A stretch of DNA of 64,000 nucleotides from an uncultured Paracoccaceae bacterium (GTDB lineage: Bacteria > Pseudomonadota > Alphaproteobacteria > Rhodobacterales > Rhodobacteraceae): NCBI GenBank assembly GCA_947503765.1, contig CANNFA010000002.1, positions 116,001-180,000 on the forward strand, given 5' to 3'. The position numbers were made by a program, and so were the translations under genes. Of the stretch, positions 38,198-45,459 are shown in pieces (the first letter of the stretch is position 1; every line of letters begins with the position of its first letter). Under the pieces are notes generated by a model that made no database searches, had not been told where the DNA came from, and was given only the letters and a program-made list of their open reading frames with translations.

Positions 38198-38222
38198 GGA
38201 ACACGATGCGTGTCATCACGTT
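38198..38222 (+). promoter_or_regulatory. EcfG-type (general stress) promoter before the PRC-barrel gene
   Basis: GGAAC (38198-38202), a 16-base spacer and CGTT (38219-38222) match the alphaproteobacterial EcfG consensus. The start codon follows 62 bp downstream. Confidence 0.75.
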
Positions 38223-38284
38223 TTCCAACCAATGGCGGGTGCACACCGTGCCCCGCGTTCTGAACAACCTTATGGGGGAACACC

Positions 38285-39118
38285 ATGCGAAAGCTGATGA
38301 TGACCACCGCCGTCGCCGTTGCGATGGCCACTCCGATCGCCGCGCAGGACGCGGCCGACAACTTCACCACCGAATGGAGCGCCGGTGACTTCTACGGCAG
38401 CGAGCTTATCGGCAAGCGGCTTTACGTGTCCGAGGCAGACGTGGATTCGGATGAGGGCTGGACAGAGGACGCCCGCACCGAATGGGAAGATGTCGGCGAG
38501 ATCGAGGATCTGCTGATCGGCGAGGACGGCGAGGTGAAAGCCGTTCTGCTGGATATCGGCGGGTTCCTGGGCATCGGCGAAAAGCGTATCGCCGCGAACA
38601 TGGACGAGCTTGATTTCGTTCGTGAAAACGACGATGCCGACGAGTATTTCGTCGTCATGCAGGGCAACGCCGCGATGCTCGATTCGGCGCCCGAATATGC
38701 CGAGCGTGACATGGACGCCGCGATGACCGAGAGCGACGGCGTGACCGGCGATTCGATGGACGGCACGCCGATGGCGGCCGACGAGCGGCGCTGGGCCGCG
38801 CCCCAGCTGGGCGACGATTACAACGATTACGAAACGCTCGCCAAGGCCGACCTGACGGCCGATATGCTGGAAGGCGCCGATGTCTACGGGCCGGACCGCG
38901 AGGATATCGGCGACGTGACCAACCTCGTCCTTTCCGACAGCGGCGAGGTGAAGCAGGTCGTGCTTGACGTGGGCGGTTTCCTTGGCCTCGGCGAACACAG
39001 GATCGCCGTCGATTTCGAGGAGATCCGCGTGGTGCGCGACCCGGAATACGGCACCGTCGAGGTGCATGTGGATGCCACCCAGGAACAGCTCGAATCCCGT
39101 CCTGAATACGACGGGTAA
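38285..39118 (+). CDS. Exported double PRC-barrel protein
   Basis: The 277-residue protein has a signal peptide (LMMTTAVAVAMATPIAAQ) and two PRC-barrel repeats: one near residues 38-115 (GSELIGKRLYVSEADV to GGFLGIGEKRIAAN) and a second near 195-260 (LEGADVYGPDREDIGDVTNL to GGFLGLGEHRIAVDFEEI). A very acidic linker with many Asp and Met joins them. Such proteins are commonly stress-induced in alphaproteobacteria. The EcfG-type promoter upstream supports that here. Confidence 0.85.
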   Translation: MRKLMMTTAVAVAMATPIAAQDAADNFTTEWSAGDFYGSELIGKRLYVSEADVDSDEGWTEDARTEWEDVGEIEDLLIGEDGEVKAVLLDIGGFLGIGEKRIAANMDELDFVRENDDADEYFVVMQGNAAMLDSAPEYAERDMDAAMTESDGVTGDSMDGTPMAADERRWAAPQLGDDYNDYETLAKADLTADMLEGADVYGPDREDIGDVTNLVLSDSGEVKQVVLDVGGFLGLGEHRIAVDFEEIRVVRDPEYGTVEVHVDATQEQLESRPEYDG

Positions 39119-39143
39119 ATCCCGGCATTCGGGAAAAGGTGCA

Positions 39144-39174
39144 GGGCCGCGGGTTTTCCGCGGCCCTTTCCTTT
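39144..39174 (+). terminator. Rho-independent terminator
   Basis: A perfect 9-bp stem (GGGCCGCGG / CCGCGGCCC) with a GTTTT loop, followed by TTTCCTTT, 25 bp after the PRC-barrel gene. Confidence 0.85.
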
Positions 39175-39187
39175 GGCGTCGAGGTAT

Positions 39188-40741
39188 TTACACCATTTCC
39201 TCAGGAACGCCGGGCAGCGCGAGCGCGGTCTGCTCCGCCGCCTTGCGGTCGTAGGGTACCAGGAACCCCGCGCGCTCGTCCGGCTTGCGGCGGTGGTTCT
39301 GGCGCACCATGCGGCGCCAGCTTTCGAAGGCTGTCTCGGGAGCCATGAACTCCGCGCCCGCGCCGTCCGGCAGCCAGTGGCGGAACACGGCCTGCCGCAG
39401 GTTTTTGACATGGGCGGGCTCGGTCAGGGCGATGCCCGCCTCCGTATCCCAGTGAAGCGACCGCCCGTTCAGGTTTGCCGACGATACGATCCCGGCCATG
39501 TCATCGAAGATCGACACCTTGGCATGCAGGTAGACCAGCGGCGAGCCGTCGAGGCTGGCGCGGTCCGCGTCGATGTCCTGCGTCTTCGGGGTGCGCGGCT
39601 GAACCGGGCTTGCCACCAGCAGGCGCGGGCCGAATGCGCGGCGCAGGGTGGCGATGCACCTGCTTTGCAGGAAATCGCCGAACCGCCCGTTCAATGCGGG
39701 ACGGTGCTGGAAGGCCACCGTTTCCGGCGCGCCGGGCAGGATCAGGATCATCCGCAATTCCGGGCAGGCGCGGCCGCGGCGGGCCAGTGCGCGGGCAAGG
39801 CCGCGGTCGCGGAAGAACTGCGTTTCGAGGTAGATCAGCCGTTCTGCCCGCGCGGCCGCCTGCAAATGGGCGTCGCGCAACTCGCGAATGACGGGCCGCG
39901 GTGTCATCGTCCACGGGCGGTGCCTGCTCTGGTCGCGCGACAGGGTGCGCAGCAGGCCGGGCGTGTCGGCGGGGTCGCGGTCGCCGGCGGCGGTCGCGTT
40001 GAAGGTTTTCAGGTGTCGGCGCGCCGATGCGGCAAGATCCGGGTCGTCCAGCAGGGCCTGCACGTCGTGCCATGTCTGTTGCGCCGGACGCCGGTGATCG
40101 TGCCCGTCCCAGCGCCGGTCGTTCAGGTCCAGCCCGCCGATATAAAGCCAGCGTTCGTCGAACACCGCCAGTTTCTGATGGTGCGAGGCGGGAAAGGACA
40201 GCGGCGGCACCTCGGCGCGGCGGTTCTGCAGCCACGCCACGCCGGGGATGTATTTCAGTATCCGCCGCCGGTGCGAGGGCGCGTCGCCCCTTGCCGCCCG
40301 CACGATCTGCCGCGTCCGCGCGGCGACCACCGGCCAGAAGAACAGACGCGCGATGGCGCCGATGCGCGCCGGGTGAATCTCGGCCCGCACTGTCAGGCGC
40401 GCGCCCGCCTTGGGGCCGACCAGTTCGCGCAGACCGCACAATATCCGCATGGACCGCCAGCAATTGCCGTGCAGGTCCGTCGCCGCGACCGGATCGAAGT
40501 CGGCGATGTGAATCTCGATGCGGACGCCACGGCACAGCGCATCCGCGAGCAGGTCGATCCAGGTGTTGCCAAGCTTTCGCGCCGCATCCGAATGCAGGCG
40601 GGTGAGCGGATCGAAGATGCGAAACCCCATGACGATCTCATGCTCCGCCGCCAGCACCCGCCGCTCGAAGGCGGGGAACGCCTCGGCGGCGGTGATGAGT
40701 ATCTCGGGGGCGACGCTGCCGCTTTGGCCCGCTTCGGTCAT
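39188..40741 (-). CDS. Phospholipase D family protein (cardiolipin-synthase-like)
   Basis: The 517-residue protein has two HKD motifs: SHHQKLAVFDERWLYIGGLD (about residue 187) and YLHAKVSIFDDMAGIVSSAN (about 404), forming one PLD active site. There are no clear membrane helices except a weak one near IGAIARLFFWPVV. It may act as a phospholipase or cardiolipin synthase; the substrate cannot be told. It ends next to the PRC-barrel terminator and is monocistronic. Confidence 0.85.
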   Translation of the reverse strand: MTEAGQSGSVAPEILITAAEAFPAFERRVLAAEHEIVMGFRIFDPLTRLHSDAARKLGNTWIDLLADALCRGVRIEIHIADFDPVAATDLHGNCWRSMRILCGLRELVGPKAGARLTVRAEIHPARIGAIARLFFWPVVAARTRQIVRAARGDAPSHRRRILKYIPGVAWLQNRRAEVPPLSFPASHHQKLAVFDERWLYIGGLDLNDRRWDGHDHRRPAQQTWHDVQALLDDPDLAASARRHLKTFNATAAGDRDPADTPGLLRTLSRDQSRHRPWTMTPRPVIRELRDAHLQAAARAERLIYLETQFFRDRGLARALARRGRACPELRMILILPGAPETVAFQHRPALNGRFGDFLQSRCIATLRRAFGPRLLVASPVQPRTPKTQDIDADRASLDGSPLVYLHAKVSIFDDMAGIVSSANLNGRSLHWDTEAGIALTEPAHVKNLRQAVFRHWLPDGAGAEFMAPETAFESWRRMVRQNHRRKPDERAGFLVPYDRKAAEQTALALPGVPEEMV

Positions 40742-40866
40742 GCGATCGGATCCAATCGGGTCAGGCGCCAGTCGCGGTGGATTGAATTCATCCTCCGTCG
40801 CGAACCGGTCCGCCGTTCAGGGACCGCCCCGCAACGGCGGATGAATCCAGTCAACCGCGACACGCC

Positions 40867-42612
40867 TCAATCGGCCCAGGCCAGCTCGCCCGAGCGTTGC
40901 GTTTCATCGAATTCGGCAATGGGGAAACGCAATGTCGCGCGGAACCGTTCCGCGTCGGCGTCGCTCTCGGCCACGCCGTCGAGCTGGTTGGAGAATGCCC
41001 GGACCAGTGCAAGACCAAGCCCGCTGCTATGCGGGTCGACGTTCCCGTCCCTGTCCGGGTCGATGGTGTTGACGATCTCGACCTTGGCGCCGTCATTGCC
41101 GTCGCGGACCAGCCGGACCGACAGGCGCGGCTTGCCGCCGTCCGGCGCCGCCAGATGCTTGAGCGCGTTGGTCAGCAGTTCCGTCACCGCCAGCGACAGC
41201 GGCACGGCCTGGTCGGGATAGACGACGATGTCCTCGTATTGCTCGTCGATCACCACGCCCCGATCCTCGTCGATGGTCGAGCGCAGGGTCTGCCCGATCA
41301 GCGCCCGCAGCAATTCGCCGGCATGCACGCGCTCCATCGTCGAGGTCTCGTACAGTTCCTGATGCACACGGGCCATGCCCATCACCCGCTGCCGGATGTC
41401 GACCAGCGCATCGCGGACATCGGCGTGCCGAGCCTTGCGGACCTTCATGTTCAGGATCGAGATGATCAGTTGCAGGTTGTTCTTGACCCGGTGGTGCACT
41501 TCCTTGAGCAGCACCGTGCGCTGGTGGATCGTGTCGTAAAGCTCTGCCTCGTCGTGCAGCACGTTCTCGGCCAGCCGCATCCAGGTTTTTTCCATCTCGC
41601 GCAGCTCTCGCGGGGTGGCCGGCTCGTGGCGCGGCTCGGCGATGCGGCGGCTGCGCATGAATTGCAGCATCCGCGCGCGCAGGTTCCGGGTCGGCCGGAT
41701 CACCATGCGCTGAACCGCGAAGAACGCCACGCCCAGACAGACCAGCCACATGGCAACCGGGAACAGCATCGAGGAGGTCAGGCTGGCGCCTCCGATGAAA
41801 CTGTTGCGGCTGTGTTCCCAGCTTCCGAGGGCAAAGACCTGCCCCGGAACGATCGGGATCACCGCGAAGACCCGAAGAAAGCCGTTGCGGTTCTCGTCGA
41901 TGAAGGCGCCGTCCTCTTCGAACTGCAGGTCTTCGAGGGAATGGTTGGCCGGCAGATGCGGTTCGACATTTTCCATCCCGCGGCTCGAGGTCAGGATTTC
42001 GCCCTGCGCGTTGAAGGTGATCAGGTCGATCGGCCGGTTGGCGGAGACCTGTTCGAGCGGGCGGAACAGGCTGCCATGCGGCAGCGAGACGACGACATAC
42101 CCGTTGAACGCGCCGTCCTGCATGACCGGCACCGTGATGGCGATGACCGAGACATCGCTGACCAGCGGCTCGGACGCGACGGTGATGCGCTGGCGCGGGT
42201 CGTCGCGCATGGCGCGATACAGCGGCCGGTCCGATCCGTCGCGCCCCAGCCCGTCGGAGGCGCAGGTGACGATTCCGTCGCGGTTCATGTATCCGGCGAA
42301 GGAAAACGCCTCTGTGCGGCTCAGGAAGTCGCGGAACGGCGCCTCGCAGGCCCAGCCCGAGTCGCGCAGCAGCGGCACCAGCGAGGCAAGCGCGTTCGCG
42401 GCGCCGATGCCCGTGCGAATGAACGCTTCTTCCGGGGCGGCGGCGGCCGAGGTAAGCGCAAGAAGGTTGGTTTCCGCGCGTTTGTCGGCCTCTTGCAGAA
42501 GCTGGTACGTGGTGGCGACGGAAATCAGGCCGATCGGCAGCAGCGCAAGAGCCAGCAAAGCCGCGATCCGAAATGTCAGCGACTGACTTGCATGCCGCAC
42601 TCGAGCAATCAA
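40867..42612 (-). CDS. Sensor histidine kinase of the general stress response (HWE/HisKA_2 type)
   Basis: The 581-residue protein starts at a TTG that overlaps the ecfG stop (TTGA). It has a first membrane helix (about 13-35), a long periplasmic sensor domain of about 230 residues (Cache-like), a second helix (about 278-300), a HAMP-like linker and a HisKA_2 box LLKEVHHRVKNNLQLIISIL. The ATPase has LAVTELLTNALKHL and SSGLGLALVRAF. Such kinases phosphorylate PhyR. Co-transcription with nepR-ecfG makes this the cognate stress sensor. Confidence 0.9.
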   Translation of the reverse strand: MIARVRHASQSLTFRIAALLALALLPIGLISVATTYQLLQEADKRAETNLLALTSAAAAPEEAFIRTGIGAANALASLVPLLRDSGWACEAPFRDFLSRTEAFSFAGYMNRDGIVTCASDGLGRDGSDRPLYRAMRDDPRQRITVASEPLVSDVSVIAITVPVMQDGAFNGYVVVSLPHGSLFRPLEQVSANRPIDLITFNAQGEILTSSRGMENVEPHLPANHSLEDLQFEEDGAFIDENRNGFLRVFAVIPIVPGQVFALGSWEHSRNSFIGGASLTSSMLFPVAMWLVCLGVAFFAVQRMVIRPTRNLRARMLQFMRSRRIAEPRHEPATPRELREMEKTWMRLAENVLHDEAELYDTIHQRTVLLKEVHHRVKNNLQLIISILNMKVRKARHADVRDALVDIRQRVMGMARVHQELYETSTMERVHAGELLRALIGQTLRSTIDEDRGVVIDEQYEDIVVYPDQAVPLSLAVTELLTNALKHLAAPDGGKPRLSVRLVRDGNDGAKVEIVNTIDPDRDGNVDPHSSGLGLALVRAFSNQLDGVAESDADAERFRATLRFPIAEFDETQRSGELAWAD

Positions 42613-43187
42613 GCGATGCTTTTCCTCGGAAGATTGCTGTGCGAAACGACCGCCATCGTGGCACTGTCGGTCATTTCCAGCGCTTCATCCTCGCCGATAC
42701 CAAGCAATTCCACCAGCCGGATCCGGCCACGGTTGACGCGGCTCTTGATCGTGCCGATGGCCACCTCGCAGGTTTCGGCGGCTTCCTCGTAGGACAGGCC
42801 GGACGCGCCGACCAGGATCAGCGCCTCGCGCTGTTCGACCGGCAGCTTGGCGAACACCTTTTCGAAATCGGCCATGGCCAGGCGGCCGTCATGCTGCGGT
42901 TTTTCCGACAGCGTCGCCGCCATCGCGCCATCCGTATCCGACACCTCGCGCTTGGCCTTGCGCAGGTGCGAGTAGAAGGTGTTGCGCAGGATGGTGAAGA
43001 GCCAGGCACGCAGGTTTGTGCCTTCCTTGAACTTGTCGAAATTCTTCCACGCCTTGACGATCGTGTCCTGCACCAGGTCGTCGGCGGCCGAGGATTCGCG
43101 CGTCAGGCTGACCGCGAAGGCCCGCATAGCGGGCAGATGCTCGACAATCTCGTCGCGCGGGTCGTGCGCGGCTGACCGATCTGTCAT
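42609..43187 (-). CDS. ecfG: General stress response sigma factor EcfG
   Basis: EcfG (ECF15) is an extracytoplasmic-function sigma factor held inactive by NepR and directing stress genes. The 192-residue protein shows region 2 (DDLVQDTIVKAWKNFDKFKEGTNLRAWLFTILRNTF) and region 4 (KLPVEQREALILVGASGLSY, EEAAETCEVAIGTIKSRVNRGR). It overlaps nepR (ATGA) and the kinase (TTGA). It should be autoregulated through the EcfG-type promoter ahead of nepR. Confidence 0.95.
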   Translation of the reverse strand: MTDRSAAHDPRDEIVEHLPAMRAFAVSLTRESSAADDLVQDTIVKAWKNFDKFKEGTNLRAWLFTILRNTFYSHLRKAKREVSDTDGAMAATLSEKPQHDGRLAMADFEKVFAKLPVEQREALILVGASGLSYEEAAETCEVAIGTIKSRVNRGRIRLVELLGIGEDEALEMTDSATMAVVSHSNLPRKSIA

Positions 43188-43330
43188 TTCTTGCCATCCT
43201 GCTCGCGCAATTGTTCGAGCAAGCTCATCAGCTTGTCGGGAACATCTTCTTCCAGCGTCTTCTGGTACACCTTGCGCAGGTTCTCGTCGATCTGCTGCTG
43301 CAGATGCGCGTCGTCCCGTTCTTTTTCCAT
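43184..43330 (-). CDS. nepR: Anti-sigma factor NepR
   Basis: NepR binds EcfG and is released when phosphorylated PhyR captures it. The 48-residue protein holds the core LQQQIDENLRKVYQKTLEED, then VPDKLMSLLEQLREQ, matching the two amphipathic helices of the family. The ATG at 43330 was chosen with GGAACGGG just upstream; a GTG at 43342 is possible, and the longer open frame reaching 43474 would cross the promoter. Its stop overlaps the ecfG start. Confidence 0.92.
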   Translation of the reverse strand: MEKERDDAHLQQQIDENLRKVYQKTLEEDVPDKLMSLLEQLREQDGKK

Positions 43331-43401
43331 TACCCGTTCCACAAGCAAGCCATGTCCTCGATCATAGCGATATAGGTTTTCGCTTTTTTCCATTGCGATG
43401 C

Positions 43402-43426
43402 GGAACCAAACGCCGCGGATCGCGTT
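43402..43426 (+). promoter_or_regulatory. EcfG-type promoter for phyR
   Basis: GGAAC (43402-43406), N16, CGTT (43423-43426). The phyR ATG is 35 bp further on. It overlaps the opposing promoter for nepR. Confidence 0.85.
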
Positions 43427-43433
43427 CGGTTCC
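43409..43433 (-). promoter_or_regulatory. EcfG-type promoter for nepR-ecfG-kinase
   Basis: On the minus strand GGAAC (43433-43429), N16, CGTT (43412-43409). The nepR ATG is at 43330. The two promoters share 18 bp, face to face. Confidence 0.85.
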
Positions 43434-43460
43434 AAGAAAATGCAAAAAACAGGACGGATC

Positions 43461-44276
43461 ATGCCAAAGGACAAGGAAAGCGATTACCTGTCGGTCAAGG
43501 TGGCGGGATTGCTGCCCTATCTGCGCAGGTATGCGCGGGCGCTGACCGGAAGTCAGAAATCGGGGGACACCTATGCAGCGGCCACGCTGGAGGCATTGCT
43601 CGAGGACAGGTCCGTGTTCGAACAGGGTCTTTCGGACAAGGTGGCGCTGTTCCGCGCCTTCCACCTGATCTGGAGCAGCGCGGGCGCCCCGGTCGAGAGC
43701 GGGGACGAGGGTATCGCGGCCAGCGCGCAGCGTCACCTCGCCAAGCTGACGGTCAATACACGCGAGGCGCTGCTGCTGCGCACCGTCGAGGAATTCACCC
43801 CCGAGGAAATCGCGCAGGTCATGCAGATCGAGCAGGATGAGGTCGATCACCTGATCGGCGTCGCCCGGCGCGAGATGGAGGACAGCGTGAAAGGGCGCGT
43901 CATGGTGATCGAGGACGAGGCGATCATCGCGATGGACCTGCAGGACATCGTGGCCGAGATGGGCCATGCCATCACCGGCGTGGCGCGCACCGCCGCGGGT
44001 GCTGTGCAACTGGCCAGCAAGGAAAGGCCGAACCTGATACTGTCGGATATCCAGCTTGCCGACGGATCGTCGGGCATCGATGCGGTGAACGACATCCTGA
44101 AGGCCGCGTCGGATATTCCGGTGATCTTCATCACGGCATTCCCCGAACGTCTGCTGACCGGCGAACGGCCCGAGCCGGCCTTTGTGATCACCAAGCCCTA
44201 TTCGGAAGAACAGGTCCGCTCTGCCATCAGCCAGGCGATGTTCTTTGCCAGCACGGAAACGCTTGCCGCGCAATGA
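43461..44276 (+). CDS. phyR: General stress response regulator PhyR (anti-anti-sigma factor)
   Basis: PhyR joins a sigma-factor-like N-terminal domain with a C-terminal receiver. On phosphorylation the sigma-like part binds NepR and frees EcfG. The 271-residue protein shows sigma-like regions (LLPYLRRYARALTGSQKSGD, EEFTPEEIAQVMQIEQDEVD) and a receiver (RVMVIEDEAIIAMDLQDIV, phospho-acceptor Asp in LILSDIQLADG, then ITAFPERLL and ITKPYSEEQV). ATG at 43461, with GGACGG upstream, gives family length; an earlier ATG at 43398 would overlap the promoter. Confidence 0.96.
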   Translation: MPKDKESDYLSVKVAGLLPYLRRYARALTGSQKSGDTYAAATLEALLEDRSVFEQGLSDKVALFRAFHLIWSSAGAPVESGDEGIAASAQRHLAKLTVNTREALLLRTVEEFTPEEIAQVMQIEQDEVDHLIGVARREMEDSVKGRVMVIEDEAIIAMDLQDIVAEMGHAITGVARTAAGAVQLASKERPNLILSDIQLADGSSGIDAVNDILKAASDIPVIFITAFPERLLTGERPEPAFVITKPYSEEQVRSAISQAMFFASTETLAAQ

Positions 44277-44324
44277 CACTGCCTGACCGTGCCCTTCCGG
44301 CGCGGGCGAACGGACAAAGAGAAA

Positions 44325-44352
44325 GGCGCGAGACGGAACACCGTCTCGCGCC
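44325..44352. terminator. Bidirectional terminator hairpin
   Basis: A perfect 12-bp stem (GGCGCGAGACGG / CCGTCTCGCGCC) with an AACA loop lies between convergent phyR and the DUF1328 gene. On the minus strand it is followed by TTTCTCTTTG, on the plus strand only by a weak tract. Confidence 0.8.
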
Positions 44353-44360
44353 AGATGCTA

Positions 44361-44534
44361 TTATACCGGCGGTTTGCCGCGAACGGCCCGCGCGATCAGC
44401 GCGACCACGAACAGTACCAGGAAAATGAAGAACAGGACTTGCGCGATCCCGGCCGAGGCCGAGGCGACACCGCCAAAGCCGAAGACAGCCGCGATCAGCG
44501 CGACGATGAGAAACGTGATGGCCCAACCAAGCAT
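44361..44534 (-). CDS. Small membrane protein, DUF1328 family
   Basis: The 57-residue protein ([20 protein letters not shown] at the start) has two hydrophobic helices and the family pattern [20 protein letters not shown] with a C-terminal RAVRGKPPV. These proteins are common stress-induced membrane peptides in proteobacteria. The ATG has CCTCC (minus strand GGAGG) 6-7 bases upstream. An EcfG-type promoter is about 60-80 bp upstream, and a hairpin terminator follows. Confidence 0.85.
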   Translation of the reverse strand: MLGWAITFLIVALIAAVFGFGGVASASAGIAQVLFFIFLVLFVVALIARAVRGKPPV

Positions 44535-44592
44535 GGTATGTACCTCCTAAGGGTTCCGGTCTGTGCCGTTTTGGCACATGGTATGGGTTGAC

Positions 44593-44617
44593 AACGCCCG
44601 GACGCGGCGGCGGTTCC
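44593..44617 (-). promoter_or_regulatory. EcfG-type promoter for the DUF1328 gene
   Basis: On the minus strand GGAAC (44617-44613), N16, CGTT (44596-44593), with the start codon at 44534. Confidence 0.8.
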
Positions 44618-44652
44618 CGATCCGGCCAAATCGACGCAGCGCGGCGATAGGC

Positions 44653-44678
44653 GGAACCATCACGATGCCGTGTGCGTT
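44653..44678 (+). promoter_or_regulatory. EcfG-type promoter for the DUF883 gene
   Basis: GGAAC (44653-44657), N17, CGTT (44675-44678), with the start codon at 44728. Confidence 0.8.
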
Positions 44679-44727
44679 CGGTTTCGTTGAGCCATGAACG
44701 ATGGCAGGAAAAGCAAGGAGACATGAC

Positions 44728-45042
44728 ATGGCGAGTGCCGCCGACAACAAGGATATCGACGATCTGAAAGCGCAGATCGACGCCCTGAAAGCCGACATCT
44801 CGGCGCTGACTGGAACCGTCCGGGACATCGGCAAGAATCGTGCCGAAGCCTTCAGGACCGCGGCGTCGGACCAGGCGGGCGTCTGGCGCGACCAGGGCGA
44901 GGCGGCGATGCAGGAAGCGCGCGCGAAGGGAATGCAGGCCTACGGAACGGCCGAGCAATCCGTGCGCGACAATCCGGCCATGGCGGTCGGGATCGCGGCG
45001 GGGATCGGGTTTCTCACGGGTCTGATCTTCGGGCGCAAATGA
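44728..45042 (+). CDS. DUF883 family (ElaB/YqjD-like) membrane-anchored protein
   Basis: The 104-residue protein has a long helical region (DIDDLKAQIDALKADISALT) and a C-terminal membrane segment ending in the family's GIAAGIGFLTGLIFGRK. E. coli relatives (ElaB, YqjD) are stress-induced inner-membrane proteins that bind ribosomes. Start at 44728 after AAGGAGACATGAC. Its stop overlaps the next gene (ATGA). Confidence 0.9.
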   Translation: MASAADNKDIDDLKAQIDALKADISALTGTVRDIGKNRAEAFRTAASDQAGVWRDQGEAAMQEARAKGMQAYGTAEQSVRDNPAMAVGIAAGIGFLTGLIFGRK

Positions 45043-45386
45043 ACGTGTCCGCTTTGAACGACGCGGCGCGGAGGGTTGCGATGAAATCCACCCTAGGCCT
45101 GTTGGGAACGCTTTGCCTGGTGGCCGGCGTGGCGTTTCTGACGGTGGCCGCGTGGATCGCGTTGCGGCTCGCCGCCGATGCGCTAACGGCGGCGCTGGTG
45201 ATCGGCGGGGTCTATGTCGGCCTCGGGCTGATCTGCTTCGCGCTGGTGCGGGTGGTCGGGCCGAAATCCGCCGTCAGCGAGCCGCCGCCACCTCCGACCC
45301 TGTCGCCGCATGCGCAGGTGATCGGCGGCGTCGTCGCGGCCTTCGTGGAAGGCGTGATGGCAGGCGTTGCCGCCCGGCGTAAATGA
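45039..45386 (+). CDS. Phage-holin-like (YqjE-type) membrane protein
   Basis: The 115-residue protein has two strong hydrophobic helices (TLGLLGTLCLVAGVAFLTVA and AALVIGGVYVGLGLICFALV) and a Pro-rich segment, like the holin-superfamily III/YqjE proteins that follow DUF883 genes in enterobacteria and alphaproteobacteria. This is host stress biology, not a phage. Co-translated with DUF883 (ATGA overlap). Confidence 0.8.
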   Translation: MNVSALNDAARRVAMKSTLGLLGTLCLVAGVAFLTVAAWIALRLAADALTAALVIGGVYVGLGLICFALVRVVGPKSAVSEPPPPPTLSPHAQVIGGVVAAFVEGVMAGVAARRK

Positions 45387-45421
45387 CGGGTGTGGCCCGA
45401 CCCGGTCGGAACAAAACCAAG

Positions 45422-45449
45422 GCCGCGCCCGGATCGGGCGCGGCTTTTT
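45422..45449 (+). terminator. Rho-independent terminator
   Basis: A perfect 9-bp stem (GCCGCGCCC / GGGCGCGGC), a GGATC loop and TTTTT, 36 bp after the holin-like gene and just before the convergent AI-2E transporter gene. Confidence 0.92.
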
Positions 45450-45459
45450 CGTGTGCGGC

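Noticed and set aside
44551..44560. EcfG -35-like GGAAC (minus) just upstream of the DUF1328 start
   Set aside because: Its -10 would fall on the start codon and does not match CGTT; the match at 44593-44617 is used instead.
45039..45386. Prophage remnant (holin)
   Set aside because: The holin-like protein is the host YqjE-type partner of DUF883, with a stress promoter and no phage genes nearby.
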